The notes below the pieces were generated by a model, which was not told the origin of the DNA, made no database searches, and saw only the letters and a list, made by a program, of their open reading frames with translations. A program made the translations under genes and the position numbers. This document shows positions 56,497-64,000 of a DNA stretch of 64,000 bases, one piece after another. The DNA is taken from NCBI RefSeq assembly GCF_900100695.1, contig NZ_FNCF01000005.1:1-64000 (forward strand). Direction: 5' to 3'. How positions within the stretch are numbered: the stretch's first letter is position 1; each line of letters starts with the position of its first letter. The DNA is from Klenkia brasiliensis (GTDB taxonomy: Bacteria; Actinomycetota; Actinomycetes; Mycobacteriales; Geodermatophilaceae).

Positions 56497-58389
56497 TCAG
56501 GAGGCGGCGGTCTCGCCGCCGCCGGAGCGCCCGGCGCCCCCGCGACGACGACGGCGCCGCGGCCGGCGCGGACCGTCCCCGGCAGCGGCCGAGCCGTCGG
56601 CGGCGTCGGTCGGGGCCGCGGCCGGCGAGCCCTCGCCCGCTGCGGCCGCACCGGCGGCGGCCTCCCCGTTGCCGCGGGTGCGGCGCCGGGGACGGCTCTT
56701 GCGCGGGCCGACGACCGGCGTCTCGTCCGCGGCGGCCTCGCGGCCCGGGCCGGAGGAGCCGCCGTGCCCGCCCCGGCCACCGCGCTCACCGCCGCGCTCG
56801 CCACCGCGCTGGCGCTTGCCGGTCTCGCCCAGGTCCTCGAGCACCTCGGCGTCCAGGCCCTCGCGGGTGCGCTGGGCGCGGGGGAGACGACCGGTGGCGG
56901 TCTCGGGCACGTCGAGGTCGGTGTAGACCCACGGCGAGGTGGAGTAGGTCTCCGGCGGGTCGGTGAAGTCCAGGTCCAGCGCCTTGTTGATCAGCTGCCA
57001 GCGCGGGATGTCGTCCCAGTCGACCAGGGTGACCGCGACGCCGGTGCTGCCCGCCCGGCCGGTGCGGCCGATCCGGTGCACGTAGGTCTTCTCGTCCTCG
57101 GGGCACTGGTAGTTCACCACGTGGCTGACGCCGGTGACGTCGATGCCGCGGGCGGCGACGTCGGTGGCGACCAGCACGTCGACCTTGCCGGAGCGGAAGG
57201 CCCGCAGCGCCTGCTCGCGGGCGCCCTGGCCCAGGTCGCCGTGCACGGCGGCCGCGGCGAACCCGCGGTCGACCAGCTCGTCGGCGACCTTCTGCGCGGT
57301 GCGCTTGGTCCGGCAGAACACCATGACCAGGCCGCGGTCGCGGGCCTGCAGCACGCGGGACAGCAGCTCGGGCTTGTCCAGGTTGTGCGCCCGGTAGACG
57401 AACTGGGTGGTCTGCGGGACCGTCGAGCCCTCGTCGTTGCCGTGCGCCCGGATGTGGGTGGGCTGGCTCATGAACGACCGCGACAGCGTCACGATCGGGC
57501 CGGGCATGGTGGCCGAGAACAGCATGGTCTGCCGCTGGTCGGGGACCATCGCGAGGATCCGCTCGATGTCGGGCAGGAAGCCCAGGTCGAGCATCTCGTC
57601 GGCCTCGTCGAGCACCAGTCCGCGGACCTTGCCGAGCACCAGGTGGCCCTGCTGGGCCAGGTCCAGCAGCCGTCCCGGGGTGCCGACCACGACCTCGACG
57701 CCGGCCTGCAGCGCGCTGACCTGGGGCTCGAAGGCGCGGCCACCGTAGATGGCCTGCACGCGGATGCCGCGGCGCGCGCCGGCGGCGGCCAGGTCGCGGG
57801 AGACCTGCACGCACAGCTCGCGGGTGGGGACGACGACCAGGGCCTGCGGGACGCCGTCGGCGCCCTCGGACGGCGGGGTGACCCGCTGCAGCAGCGGGAC
57901 GCCGAAGCCGAGGGTCTTGCCGGTGCCCGTGCGAGCCTGGCCGATCAGGTCGTTGCCGGCCAGCGCCAGGGGCAGGGTGAGCTCCTGGATGGCGAAGGTG
58001 CGGGTGATCCCGACGTCGGCGAGCGCCGCGACGATGTCGGGGTGCACGTCGAACTCGCTGAACAGCGGGGCGTCGGGGGTGACCGGGGCGCCGCCCAGGT
58101 CGTCGATCTGCTGCTCGAGCTGCTCCGGGTCGGGCGCGCCGCTCTCGGCGTGGTCGACCTCGGGGGTCTGCGGGGTGGTGTCGTCGTCCTGGGGCTGGTT
58201 CAGGGTGGTCAGTGCTCTCGCCTCGGTCCGGAGGGGGCCGCGTGCTGCCAGTGGCGCACCGCGGCCCGGTCGTCTCGTTGATCCAGCGCCGACGCGGCCA
58301 GCGGACCGGGCGTCGTGGGGCATCCTCACCCGGGAGACCGACCGTGCACCCGCGGTCAGGCGGGTCGGCGGTCGTCGTCCAGCGGTCAT
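56497..58389 (-). CDS. rhlE: DEAD-box RNA helicase RhlE-like
   Basis: Up to 630 residues. Helicase motifs are the Q motif (TFAIQELTLPLALAG), ARTGTGKT, PTRELC, VLDEADEMLD, SAT, CRTKRTAQKVADEL and HRIGRTGRAG. The C-terminal ~110 residues are Arg/Gly-rich, an RNA-binding tail. The first ~60 residues from the ATG at 58389 are unlike other helicases; ATG 58323 or a CTG at 58212 (which would begin LTTLNQPQDDD) may be the true start. The position corresponds to Rv3211. A hairpin lies at the predicted transcript 5' end. Confidence 0.9.
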   Translation of the reverse strand: MTAGRRPPTRLTAGARSVSRVRMPHDARSAGRVGAGSTRRPGRGAPLAARGPLRTEARALTTLNQPQDDDTTPQTPEVDHAESGAPDPEQLEQQIDDLGGAPVTPDAPLFSEFDVHPDIVAALADVGITRTFAIQELTLPLALAGNDLIGQARTGTGKTLGFGVPLLQRVTPPSEGADGVPQALVVVPTRELCVQVSRDLAAAGARRGIRVQAIYGGRAFEPQVSALQAGVEVVVGTPGRLLDLAQQGHLVLGKVRGLVLDEADEMLDLGFLPDIERILAMVPDQRQTMLFSATMPGPIVTLSRSFMSQPTHIRAHGNDEGSTVPQTTQFVYRAHNLDKPELLSRVLQARDRGLVMVFCRTKRTAQKVADELVDRGFAAAAVHGDLGQGAREQALRAFRSGKVDVLVATDVAARGIDVTGVSHVVNYQCPEDEKTYVHRIGRTGRAGSTGVAVTLVDWDDIPRWQLINKALDLDFTDPPETYSTSPWVYTDLDVPETATGRLPRAQRTREGLDAEVLEDLGETGKRQRGGERGGERGGRGGHGGSSGPGREAAADETPVVGPRKSRPRRRTRGNGEAAAGAAAAGEGSPAAAPTDAADGSAAAGDGPRRPRRRRRRGGAGRSGGGETAAS

Positions 58390-58404
58390 CAGCGCACACG
58401 GAGA

Positions 58405-58450
58405 GCGAGCCGTGCGGCTCGCCGCGGCACATCCTACCTCGGGATACGGT
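58405..58450. promoter_or_regulatory. Divergent promoters of rhlE and ferritin-like gene, with 5' hairpin
   Basis: TAGGAT on the minus strand (58436-58431) would start the rhlE transcript near 58424. Immediately inside it a perfect 7-bp hairpin GCGAGCC/GGCTCGC (58405-58422) could stabilise the 5' end. On the plus strand TACGGT (58445-58450) serves the ferritin-like gene with a ~73-nt leader. Confidence 0.4.
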
Positions 58451-58529
58451 CCGCACAGGTCCCGCGGCAGCGCGCGGGCGTGCCCGCCCCCGCCGGGGAC
58501 GGGTCCGGCGGCGTGGAGGGGGTGCCCGG

Positions 58530-59234
58530 GTGAGCTCGGCGAACGCGGTGGACGACGGGGTGGACGGCGGCGTCGGCGGCGGCGCGGGGGGCGCGGGGGA
58601 CCGGGCGGTGGTCGACCTGCTGGGCGTGCTGGCCTACGCGGAGCTGACCGCCTTCGACCGCCTGGCGGAGGACGCGCGGCTGGCCCCGACGCTGGCCGGA
58701 CGGGCCGCGCTGGCCCGGATGGCCGCGGCGGAGATCGGCCACCACCAGCGGCTGTGCGACCGGCTGGCCGAGCTGGGCCACGACCCCGCTGCGGCGATGG
58801 CGCCGTTCACCGCGCCGCTGGACGCCTTCCACGACGGCACCCGGGCCGGGACCTGGCTGGAGGGCCTGGTCAAGGCCTACGTCGGCGACGGCCTGGCCCG
58901 CGACTTCCACCGCGAGGTCGCGGCGTTCCTGCCCGAGCCCGACCGGGGGCTAGTACTGGAGGTGCTGGCCGACACCGGCTACGCCGACTTCGCCGTCCGG
59001 GAGGTCCGCGCGGCCATCGCCGAGGACCGCCGGCTGTCCGGCCGGCTGGCGCTGTGGGCGCGGCGGCTGGTGGGGGAGGCGCTGACCCAGTCGCAGGCGG
59101 TCATCGCCGAGCGCGACGACCTGGCCGAGCTCCTGATCACCGGCACCGGCGACCTCAACGGCGTCGCGGACCTGCTGCAGCGGCTCATGGACGCCCACGG
59201 CGAGCGGATGCGGGCGCTGGGTCTGAACGGGTGA
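58530..59234 (+). CDS. Ferritin-like fold protein (Rv3210c/MiaE-like)
   Basis: A 234-residue helical protein. After a Gly/Asp-rich start, candidate diiron ligands appear in LAYAELTAFDRLAED, AEIGHHQRLCDRL, DAFHDGTRAGTWLEGLVKAY and FHREVAAF, in the order of a four-helix ferritin-like bundle. The resemblance is to the tRNA-modifying MiaE-type group, but activity is unproven. It is divergent from rhlE as in mycobacteria. The start is a GTG at 58530; the leader contains GGAGGG. Confidence 0.82.
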   Translation: MSSANAVDDGVDGGVGGGAGGAGDRAVVDLLGVLAYAELTAFDRLAEDARLAPTLAGRAALARMAAAEIGHHQRLCDRLAELGHDPAAAMAPFTAPLDAFHDGTRAGTWLEGLVKAYVGDGLARDFHREVAAFLPEPDRGLVLEVLADTGYADFAVREVRAAIAEDRRLSGRLALWARRLVGEALTQSQAVIAERDDLAELLITGTGDLNGVADLLQRLMDAHGERMRALGLNG

Positions 59235-59268
59235 GGTCCGCCGGGGCCGGGCCGGCCCCGGCGGACCT
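59234..59268. terminator. Bidirectional terminator between ferritin-like and DUF3107 genes
   Basis: A perfect 15-bp stem (arms 59234-59248 and 59254-59268) with a GGGCC loop starts at the last base of the ferritin-like stop codon and lies 9 nt from the DUF3107 stop. Confidence 0.8.
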
Positions 59269-59276
59269 CGCCGGGC

Positions 59277-59513
59277 TCAGGCGCCGCCGGCGATGAAGCC
59301 GACGCGGCGGACGTCGGCCTCGGCGATCTCGACGTAGGCGATCCGGTCGGTCGGGACGACGACACGGCGGCCGCGCTCGTCGACCAGGGTCAGCAGCCCG
59401 TCCTTGGACCCGGTCATGGCCTTGGAGACCTCGTCCGCGATCTCGTCGGGGGTCTTCGGGCTGTCGATGACCAGCTCGCGGGGGGAGTGTTGGACACCGA
59501 TCTTGACTTCCAC
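59277..59513 (-). CDS. DUF3107 family protein (Rv3208A/TB9.4 homologue)
   Basis: A 78-residue protein: MEVKIGVQHSPRELVIDS, PDEIADEVSKAMTG, LLTLVDERGRRVVVPTDRIAYVEIAE, nearly full conservation with mycobacterial TB9.4. A compact alpha/beta fold is expected; function is unknown. It is adjacent to the TetR gene and rhlE as in M. tuberculosis. The ATG has a GAGGAGG-like sequence upstream on the minus strand. Confidence 0.92.
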   Translation of the reverse strand: MEVKIGVQHSPRELVIDSPKTPDEIADEVSKAMTGSKDGLLTLVDERGRRVVVPTDRIAYVEIAEADVRRVGFIAGGA

Positions 59514-59617
59514 GCTGGAGATGCCTCCTCAGGTCTGGCGGCCGGTGCCGCTACCCGATCGACGCTAGCCGAGCCCGCGGACGCGTGCGGCGCTGCGGGC
59601 TGCGCTGTCGGCGAACG

Positions 59618-60280
59618 TCAGCTGCGGGTGGGGTGGTCGGCGTCGCCGAGGCGGGGGAAACCGGAGATGCCTCGCCAGGCCAGGGAGCTCATCAGGGCCA
59701 CGGCCTCGTCGCGGGACACGGTGCCCTTGCGGGGCAGCCACCAGCGGGCGCTGGTCTCGGCCAGGCCGGTCATGCCCGAGGCGAGCAGCAGGGCGCGCTC
59801 CTGGTCGACGCCGGTGTCGGCGGCGATCACCTCGGCGATGGCCTCGACGCACCCGCGGGTGCCGGCGTCGACGATCCGGCGGACCTCGTCGTCGTTGCGC
59901 AGGTCGGACTCGAAGACCAACCGGAACGCCTCGCCGTCGGCGTCGATGAAGTCGAAGTAGGCACCGACCGCGCCGTCGACCCGGGTGCGGTTGTCGTCGG
60001 TGCCGCTCATCGCCTGGCGCATGCGCTCGGTCAGCTCGCCGACCTGCTGCTCCAGCAGGGCCAGGTACAGCTCCCGCTTGCCCGGGAAGTGCTGGTAGAG
60101 CACCGGCTTGCTGACCCCGGCGGCCACCGCGATGTCGTCCATCGCCGCGGCGTGGAACCCCTGGGCGACGAAGACCTCCTGCGCGGCGCGCAGCAGCTGC
60201 AGCCGGCGGGCCCCGCGGGGCAGGCGGGAGGTCCGGCGGACGGGGTCGTCGGCGGGCGCGGACGGTCGGGAGGGCTGCAT
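59618..60280 (-). CDS. TetR family transcriptional regulator (Rv3208-like)
   Basis: A 220-residue regulator with an N-terminal HTH (RRLQLLRAAQEVFVAQGFHAAAMDDIAVAAGVSKPVLYQHFPGKRELYLALLE) and an all-helical ligand-binding C-terminal domain. The ligand and targets are unknown. The neighbouring hydrolase gene is divergent, a common arrangement for TetR control. TAACAT lies 10 nt before the ATG. Confidence 0.92.
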   Translation of the reverse strand: MQPSRPSAPADDPVRRTSRLPRGARRLQLLRAAQEVFVAQGFHAAAMDDIAVAAGVSKPVLYQHFPGKRELYLALLEQQVGELTERMRQAMSGTDDNRTRVDGAVGAYFDFIDADGEAFRLVFESDLRNDDEVRRIVDAGTRGCVEAIAEVIAADTGVDQERALLLASGMTGLAETSARWWLPRKGTVSRDEAVALMSSLAWRGISGFPRLGDADHPTRS

Positions 60281-60338
60281 GGCCCGGCAGATGTTACCGG
60301 CGGGTTCGGCCGGCCGTGCCCGGGCGGCCGGGGTGGTC

Positions 60339-60344
60339 TACCGT
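60339..60344 (+). promoter_or_regulatory. Candidate -10 (TACCGT) for leaderless hydrolase
   Basis: TACCGT lies 7 nt before the GTG at 60352. The 71-bp divergent region with tetR could hold a TetR operator, but I see no strong palindrome. Confidence 0.45.
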
Positions 60345-60351
60345 CCCGCGG

Positions 60352-61383
60352 GTGCACGACGTCCGTCCGGTCCCGGAGGCCGCCCCCACCGGCAGCGGCC
60401 CGGGCGAGCCGCGGGCGGCCGGCCGGTCCACCGCGGTGCTGCCGGTGTACGAGGGCTGGCGCCCGCCGTGGCCGGGCGAGGAGCTGCCCGCCGACGGCGG
60501 CACGGTCTTCCTGCGCCACACCCCCTACGCCGGCCCGGACGACGGCCCCCGGGCACGGGCCCTGTACGTCCACGGCCTGGGCGGGGCGTCGACGAACTGG
60601 ACCGACCTGGCCGGGCTGCTCTCCGGCCGGCTCGAGGGGTACGCCCTCGACCTCCCCGGCTTCGGGCGCTCCGCCCCGCCGGCCGACGGCGGGTACGCCG
60701 TGGCCCGGCACGTGCAGGCCGTCGAGGCCGTGCTCGCCGACGTGTCGGCCCGCCCGGGGCCCGGTGCCGGGGGGCCGGTGCACCTGCTGGGCAACTCCCT
60801 CGGCGGGCTGGTCAGCCTGCTGGTCGCGGCCCGCCGTCCCGACCTCGTCGCCACCCTCACCCTGATCTCCCCGGCGATGCCGGTCTACCGGGTCCCCGCC
60901 GCCTTCGACCGGGCCATCGCCCTCCTGCTGCTGCCCGGCATCCCGGCGCTGGCGGAGAAGCGGGTCCGGCTCGGGGCGCCCGAGGACCGGGTCCGGGCGA
61001 CGCTGGAGATGTGCTTCGGGGACCCCGCCCGGGTGCCCGAGGTGCGGCTGCGCGAGGCGGTCGACGAGGCGCGGCTGCGCGACGAGCAGGCCTGGGCCGG
61101 ACGGGCGCTGACCCGCACCATGCGCGGGCTGATGACCTCCTACCTGCGGGTCGGCCGGGCCAACGCCTGGCGGGCGGCCCGCGGCGTCACCGCCCCGGCG
61201 CTGGTCGTCTGGGGCGACCGCGACAAGCTCGTGGACCCGCGTCTCGCGCCGCGGCTGGCCACGACGCTGCCCGACGCCCGGCTGCAGGTGCAGACCGGGG
61301 TCGGCCACGTGGCGATGATGGAGGCACCCGAGGACACCGCCCGCGCGGTCCTGGCCCTGCTGGACGAGGTGGCCCCCGGCTGA
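60352..61383 (+). CDS. Alpha/beta hydrolase
   Basis: A 343-residue hydrolase: oxyanion hole segment ALYVHGLGGASTNWTDLAG, nucleophile LLGNSLGG (Ser in GNSLGG), acid region ALVVWGDRDKLVDPRL and catalytic His GVGHVAMMEAPE. It is of lipase/esterase or hydrolytic dehalogenase type; the substrate is unknown. The GTG at 60352 is supported by a TACCGT hexamer 7 nt upstream. It is divergent from the TetR gene. Confidence 0.88.
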   Translation: MHDVRPVPEAAPTGSGPGEPRAAGRSTAVLPVYEGWRPPWPGEELPADGGTVFLRHTPYAGPDDGPRARALYVHGLGGASTNWTDLAGLLSGRLEGYALDLPGFGRSAPPADGGYAVARHVQAVEAVLADVSARPGPGAGGPVHLLGNSLGGLVSLLVAARRPDLVATLTLISPAMPVYRVPAAFDRAIALLLLPGIPALAEKRVRLGAPEDRVRATLEMCFGDPARVPEVRLREAVDEARLRDEQAWAGRALTRTMRGLMTSYLRVGRANAWRAARGVTAPALVVWGDRDKLVDPRLAPRLATTLPDARLQVQTGVGHVAMMEAPEDTARAVLALLDEVAPG

Positions 61384-61499
61384 CCCCGCGCGCGCCTGGC
61401 GGGACGGGTGCGACGGGACGGACGGGCACGGGCGGACACGGGACCCGGCGCGCCCCGTACGGACCGGTCCGCGACGGGGGTCGTGAGAACCTGGGCGGC

Positions 61500-62588
61500 G
61501 TGACCCCGCCGGACCGCGCCGTCGACCGTGCCGTCGACCGCGACCCGGCCGGACCCCGCGACGCGCAGGGGCGCCCGCCGGTGCCGCCGCCGCTGGTGGG
61601 CCCGCGGCACCGCGGTGGCTCCCGGGGCCGCCCGCGGGGCACGTTCCCGCCCGCGCCCGACCCGCTGCCCCGCCCGGTGGCCGGCACCGGGCTGCGCACC
61701 ACGGCCGGGCCCCTGGTGGCGCGCCGCGACCCGGTGGGCCGCCGCGGTCCGCGCCGGGCGCACGCGGGGGGCCGCTTCGCCCGGTTCGTCGCCCGCTGGG
61801 GCTGGCGGGCCTACGCCGTCCCGCTGCTGTCGGTGCTGACCGTGCTCGCCCTGGTCGACGTCGCGGTGACCGGCACCGAGCCGGCCGCCTCGGCCTCGGG
61901 GGCGTCGGCGCCCTCGGTGGGTGCCCCGGCGTCCTCCTCCTCGGCCGCGCCGACCAGCCCCGCGGCCGCCGTGCTGGATCAGCCGCCGGCGCCGGCGGAG
62001 GGCGAGGCCGACCCCACCGACCTGGTCGCGACCACCGGCCCGGCCAGCTACGTCGAGACCGGGGCCGGGACGGTGAGCGTCGTCGACGGCACGTCGGCGG
62101 TCTACGGCACCGGGCCGCTGCGGCGCTTCGTCGTGGAGGTCGAGGACGGCATCGGCATGGACGGCCCGGCCTTCGCCGCCGCGGTCGAGGCCACGCTGGG
62201 CGACCCCCGCTCGTGGGGCCACGACGGCGCGATGAGCTTCCAGCGGGTCGGCGCCGCCGAGGCCGCGGCCGGGGACTACGACTTCCGGGTCAGCCTGGTC
62301 AGCCCGGGCAGCATGGAGACCTACTGCCCCGGCGTGGGCACCGGCGGCTACACCTCCTGCCGGTACGGCGAGCGCGCCGTGATCAACCTGGCCCGCTGGG
62401 AGACCGCCGTCCCCGACTACGCCGGGGACATCGCGACGTACCGGCAGTACGTGGTCAACCACGAGGTCGGGCACGCCCTCGGCAACGGCCACCAGCCCTG
62501 CCCCGGCCCCGGGCAGCTGGCCCCGGTGATGCAGCAGCAGACCCTGGGCCTGCAGGGCTGCGCGAAGAACGCCTGGCCCTTCCCGTGA
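61500..62588 (+). CDS. DUF3152 membrane-anchored metzincin-like protein (Rv3207c homologue)
   Basis: A 362-residue protein. The ~100-residue N-terminus is Pro/Arg-rich and cytoplasmic, followed by a transmembrane segment (WRAYAVPLLSVLTVLALVDVAV), a Ser/Ala/Pro linker and the conserved DUF3152 domain. The domain contains HEVGHALGNGH, a complete HExxHxxGxxH zinc motif, with paired cysteines nearby (METYCPGVG, TSCRYGE, QPCPGPG, QGCAKN). A surface zinc peptidase is therefore plausible; substrates are unknown. The start is a GTG; its stop overlaps the next gene (GTGA). Confidence 0.87.
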   Translation: MTPPDRAVDRAVDRDPAGPRDAQGRPPVPPPLVGPRHRGGSRGRPRGTFPPAPDPLPRPVAGTGLRTTAGPLVARRDPVGRRGPRRAHAGGRFARFVARWGWRAYAVPLLSVLTVLALVDVAVTGTEPAASASGASAPSVGAPASSSSAAPTSPAAAVLDQPPAPAEGEADPTDLVATTGPASYVETGAGTVSVVDGTSAVYGTGPLRRFVVEVEDGIGMDGPAFAAAVEATLGDPRSWGHDGAMSFQRVGAAEAAAGDYDFRVSLVSPGSMETYCPGVGTGGYTSCRYGERAVINLARWETAVPDYAGDIATYRQYVVNHEVGHALGNGHQPCPGPGQLAPVMQQQTLGLQGCAKNAWPFP

Positions 62589-64000
62589 CCGACCCGCTCC
62601 GGCTGGCCTTCGCCGAGGTCCACCGCTCCCGGCCCCGCGCCCTGGTGTCCCCGTTCGGCCGGGTGCACCGGCCCGGGCCGCTGCACCTCGTCCCCGGGGC
62701 GCGCACCGACCTGGGGTCCGCCCCGCCCGCGCCGTTCTGGGCGGTCACCGCCGACGTCGCGCGGATCGACCCGGGTGCCGGGGTGGCCCTCGGCGTCGCC
62801 GGCCCCGGTGGGTCGGTCCTGCTGCGCCGCGCCCCGGACGGCGACCGGTGGCTGGTCGAGGTCTCCGGCGTCGTCGTCTGCAGCGCGCCGCTGCCGCCGG
62901 AGCCGGCGCACCGGGTGGCCGTCGTGGGCAACGAGAACCAGGTGACGGTGCTGACCGCGCCCGCGGGGTCCTCCGACGAGGGCAGCTGGCGGCCGCTGGT
63001 GACCGAGCGGGAAGCGGTCCGCCGGGTGCTCGACCTGCGCCGCGCCGACGTCCTGGCCGGACTGCGGTTCGTGGTCGAGGCCGACGGGACCGGGACGGTG
63101 GAGCTCGCGGACCTGCTGGCCGGGTCCTTCGGCGCGGCCGGTGTCCGCGACCCCCAGGTCGTCACGACCACCGACGGCCGGCCGCTCGTGCGCGACGGCC
63201 GGCTGCTGCTCACGATGACCTGCGCCGGGCTCGGCTTCTTCCAGCAGGCGCACTGGGGCGTGTGGGCCCTGGACCCCGCCGACCCCGGCAGCCTGGAGCA
63301 GGTGGGGGAGCTGTTCTCCCGCCGCGACGGCCTGGTGCTCGGCGACCACGCCGGCCACGTCGTCGTGGACGAGGACACCGGCGTCGCCACGGTGCTGGTC
63401 TCGACCTGGGGCGACCACGACCCCGGCCGGGGCGTCCACGTCCGCGCCGTCCGCACCACCGCCGACGTCCTCCTGGGGACGCACGTCCTCGGGACGGAGC
63501 GGGTCGACCTGCCCACCGAGGTCAGCGCCTGGGACCCGACGCTGGCCCGGGTCGGGGGCCGGTGGCACCTGGGCTTCGTGGAGTGCCCGTCCTTCGGCCC
63601 CCCGCGCTACGAGTTCCACCCCGCGCTCGCGGCCACCGACGACCCCGACCCGCTGCGCGGTCTGCGCCGCGTGGGCGGCGACCCCGGCCGGAGCCAGACC
63701 GAGGGCACCGTGTGGCAGCGCTTCGGCGACGGCTGGTATCTGCTGGCCAGTGACGGCGACGCGCGCACCTACCCGGTCTACGACGCGCAGCTGCGGGAGC
63801 GCGGCCTGCTGCAGGCGCCCTACGGCACCAACATCCCGCACCCGATGGTCGTCCCCGCCGCGGGCGCGTGGTGGGTGGTCACCTTCGACGGGACGCCGTG
63901 GGGGGACGACGTCCTCGGCTACGGCACGCACGGCGACCTCGTGGTGATGCGCGCCGACCCGCCGGGGAGGCCCTCGCTGCGGGCCCGGGCGGGGGCGGTG
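62585..64000 (+). CDS. Beta-propeller-like hypothetical protein (3' end beyond window)
   Basis: The frame is open for 472 codons from the GTG at 62585 to the window edge with no stop. The protein lacks a signal peptide (VTDPLRLAFAEVHRSRPRALVSPFGRVHRPG). It contains repeated strand patterns ending in Trp or Gly-rich turns, such as HWGVWALDPADPGS, VGGRWHLGFVECPSFG, FGDGWYLLASDGDA and GTNIPHPMVVP, like five-bladed propellers of glycoside hydrolase families 43/62. I do not claim an activity. It is translationally coupled to the DUF3152 gene by a 4-nt overlap. Confidence 0.72.
   Translation, partial: MTDPLRLAFAEVHRSRPRALVSPFGRVHRPGPLHLVPGARTDLGSAPPAPFWAVTADVARIDPGAGVALGVAGPGGSVLLRRAPDGDRWLVEVSGVVVCSAPLPPEPAHRVAVVGNENQVTVLTAPAGSSDEGSWRPLVTEREAVRRVLDLRRADVLAGLRFVVEADGTGTVELADLLAGSFGAAGVRDPQVVTTTDGRPLVRDGRLLLTMTCAGLGFFQQAHWGVWALDPADPGSLEQVGELFSRRDGLVLGDHAGHVVVDEDTGVATVLVSTWGDHDPGRGVHVRAVRTTADVLLGTHVLGTERVDLPTEVSAWDPTLARVGGRWHLGFVECPSFGPPRYEFHPALAATDDPDPLRGLRRVGGDPGRSQTEGTVWQRFGDGWYLLASDGDARTYPVYDAQLRERGLLQAPYGTNIPHPMVVPAAGAWWVVTFDGTPWGDDVLGYGTHGDLVVMRADPPGRPSLRARAGAV

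Overview
The window is about 75% GC and almost fully coding. It uses many GTG starts and 4-nt GTGA/ATGA start-stop overlaps, and carries several mycobacterial-type marker genes: whiB2, mtrA-mtrB-lpqB, glfT1/glfT2, fbiA, DUF3107 and DUF3152. This points to a high-GC actinomycete. The LGFP-repeat surface protein and overall style suggest a family such as Geodermatophilaceae; that placement is inference, not demonstrated. I see no tRNA or rRNA genes, CRISPR arrays, insertion sequences or prophage.

Region 1 (1-16.9 kb) is a cell-envelope polysaccharide block. It holds the 3' part of an LGFP-repeat protein, a Wzm/Wzt exporter, the galactofuranosyltransferases GlfT1 and GlfT2, UDP-galactopyranose mutase (Glf), the rhamnosyltransferase WbbL, GDP-mannose pyrophosphorylase (ManC) and the four dTDP-rhamnose genes rmlA, rmlB, rmlC and rmlD. 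Together these can build and export a Rha-GlcNAc-linked galactofuranan, the mycobacterial arabinogalactan core. A DNA glycosylase and a secreted lectin/L,D-transpeptidase fusion lie inside the block. It ends with fbiA and fbiB (coenzyme F420).

Region 2 (17-33 kb) follows the gene order of M. tuberculosis Rv3260c down to Rv3240c: whiB2, a metallopeptidase-like gene, DUF3499, manB, Trm112, an SIS-type isomerase, manA, ahcY, mtrA, mtrB, lpqB, comF and hpf, then secA1 at 33.9 kb. ManA, ManB and ManC together give the GDP-mannose route. MtrAB-LpqB couples envelope state to division, and WhiB2 is a septation regulator.

Region 3 (33-49 kb) contains secA1, an Rv3235-like gene, a LysM protein, a small HTH regulator, an isolated CpaB/CpaE-like pair, a WS/DGAT-family protein with an altered active site, DUF6912, and a divergent FHA-FtsK/SpoIIIE ATPase plus WXG100 pair that looks like a minimal, orphan type VII secretion locus.

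Region 4 (49-64 kb) is mostly housekeeping: MaoC, Nudix, PH-domain, PHP phosphoesterase, RecB-like nuclease, DUF2236, hydrolases and a PQQ-like propeller. It then follows Rv3212 to Rv3207c: rhlE, ferritin-like, DUF3107, TetR, hydrolase and DUF3152. A beta-propeller-like gene runs off the right edge.

A recurrent signal is a (T/C)ANNNT hexamer 6-8 nt before the start codon of many first-in-operon genes. This implies widespread leaderless transcription and helped to choose starts. Several convergent gene pairs are separated by long perfect GC hairpins.
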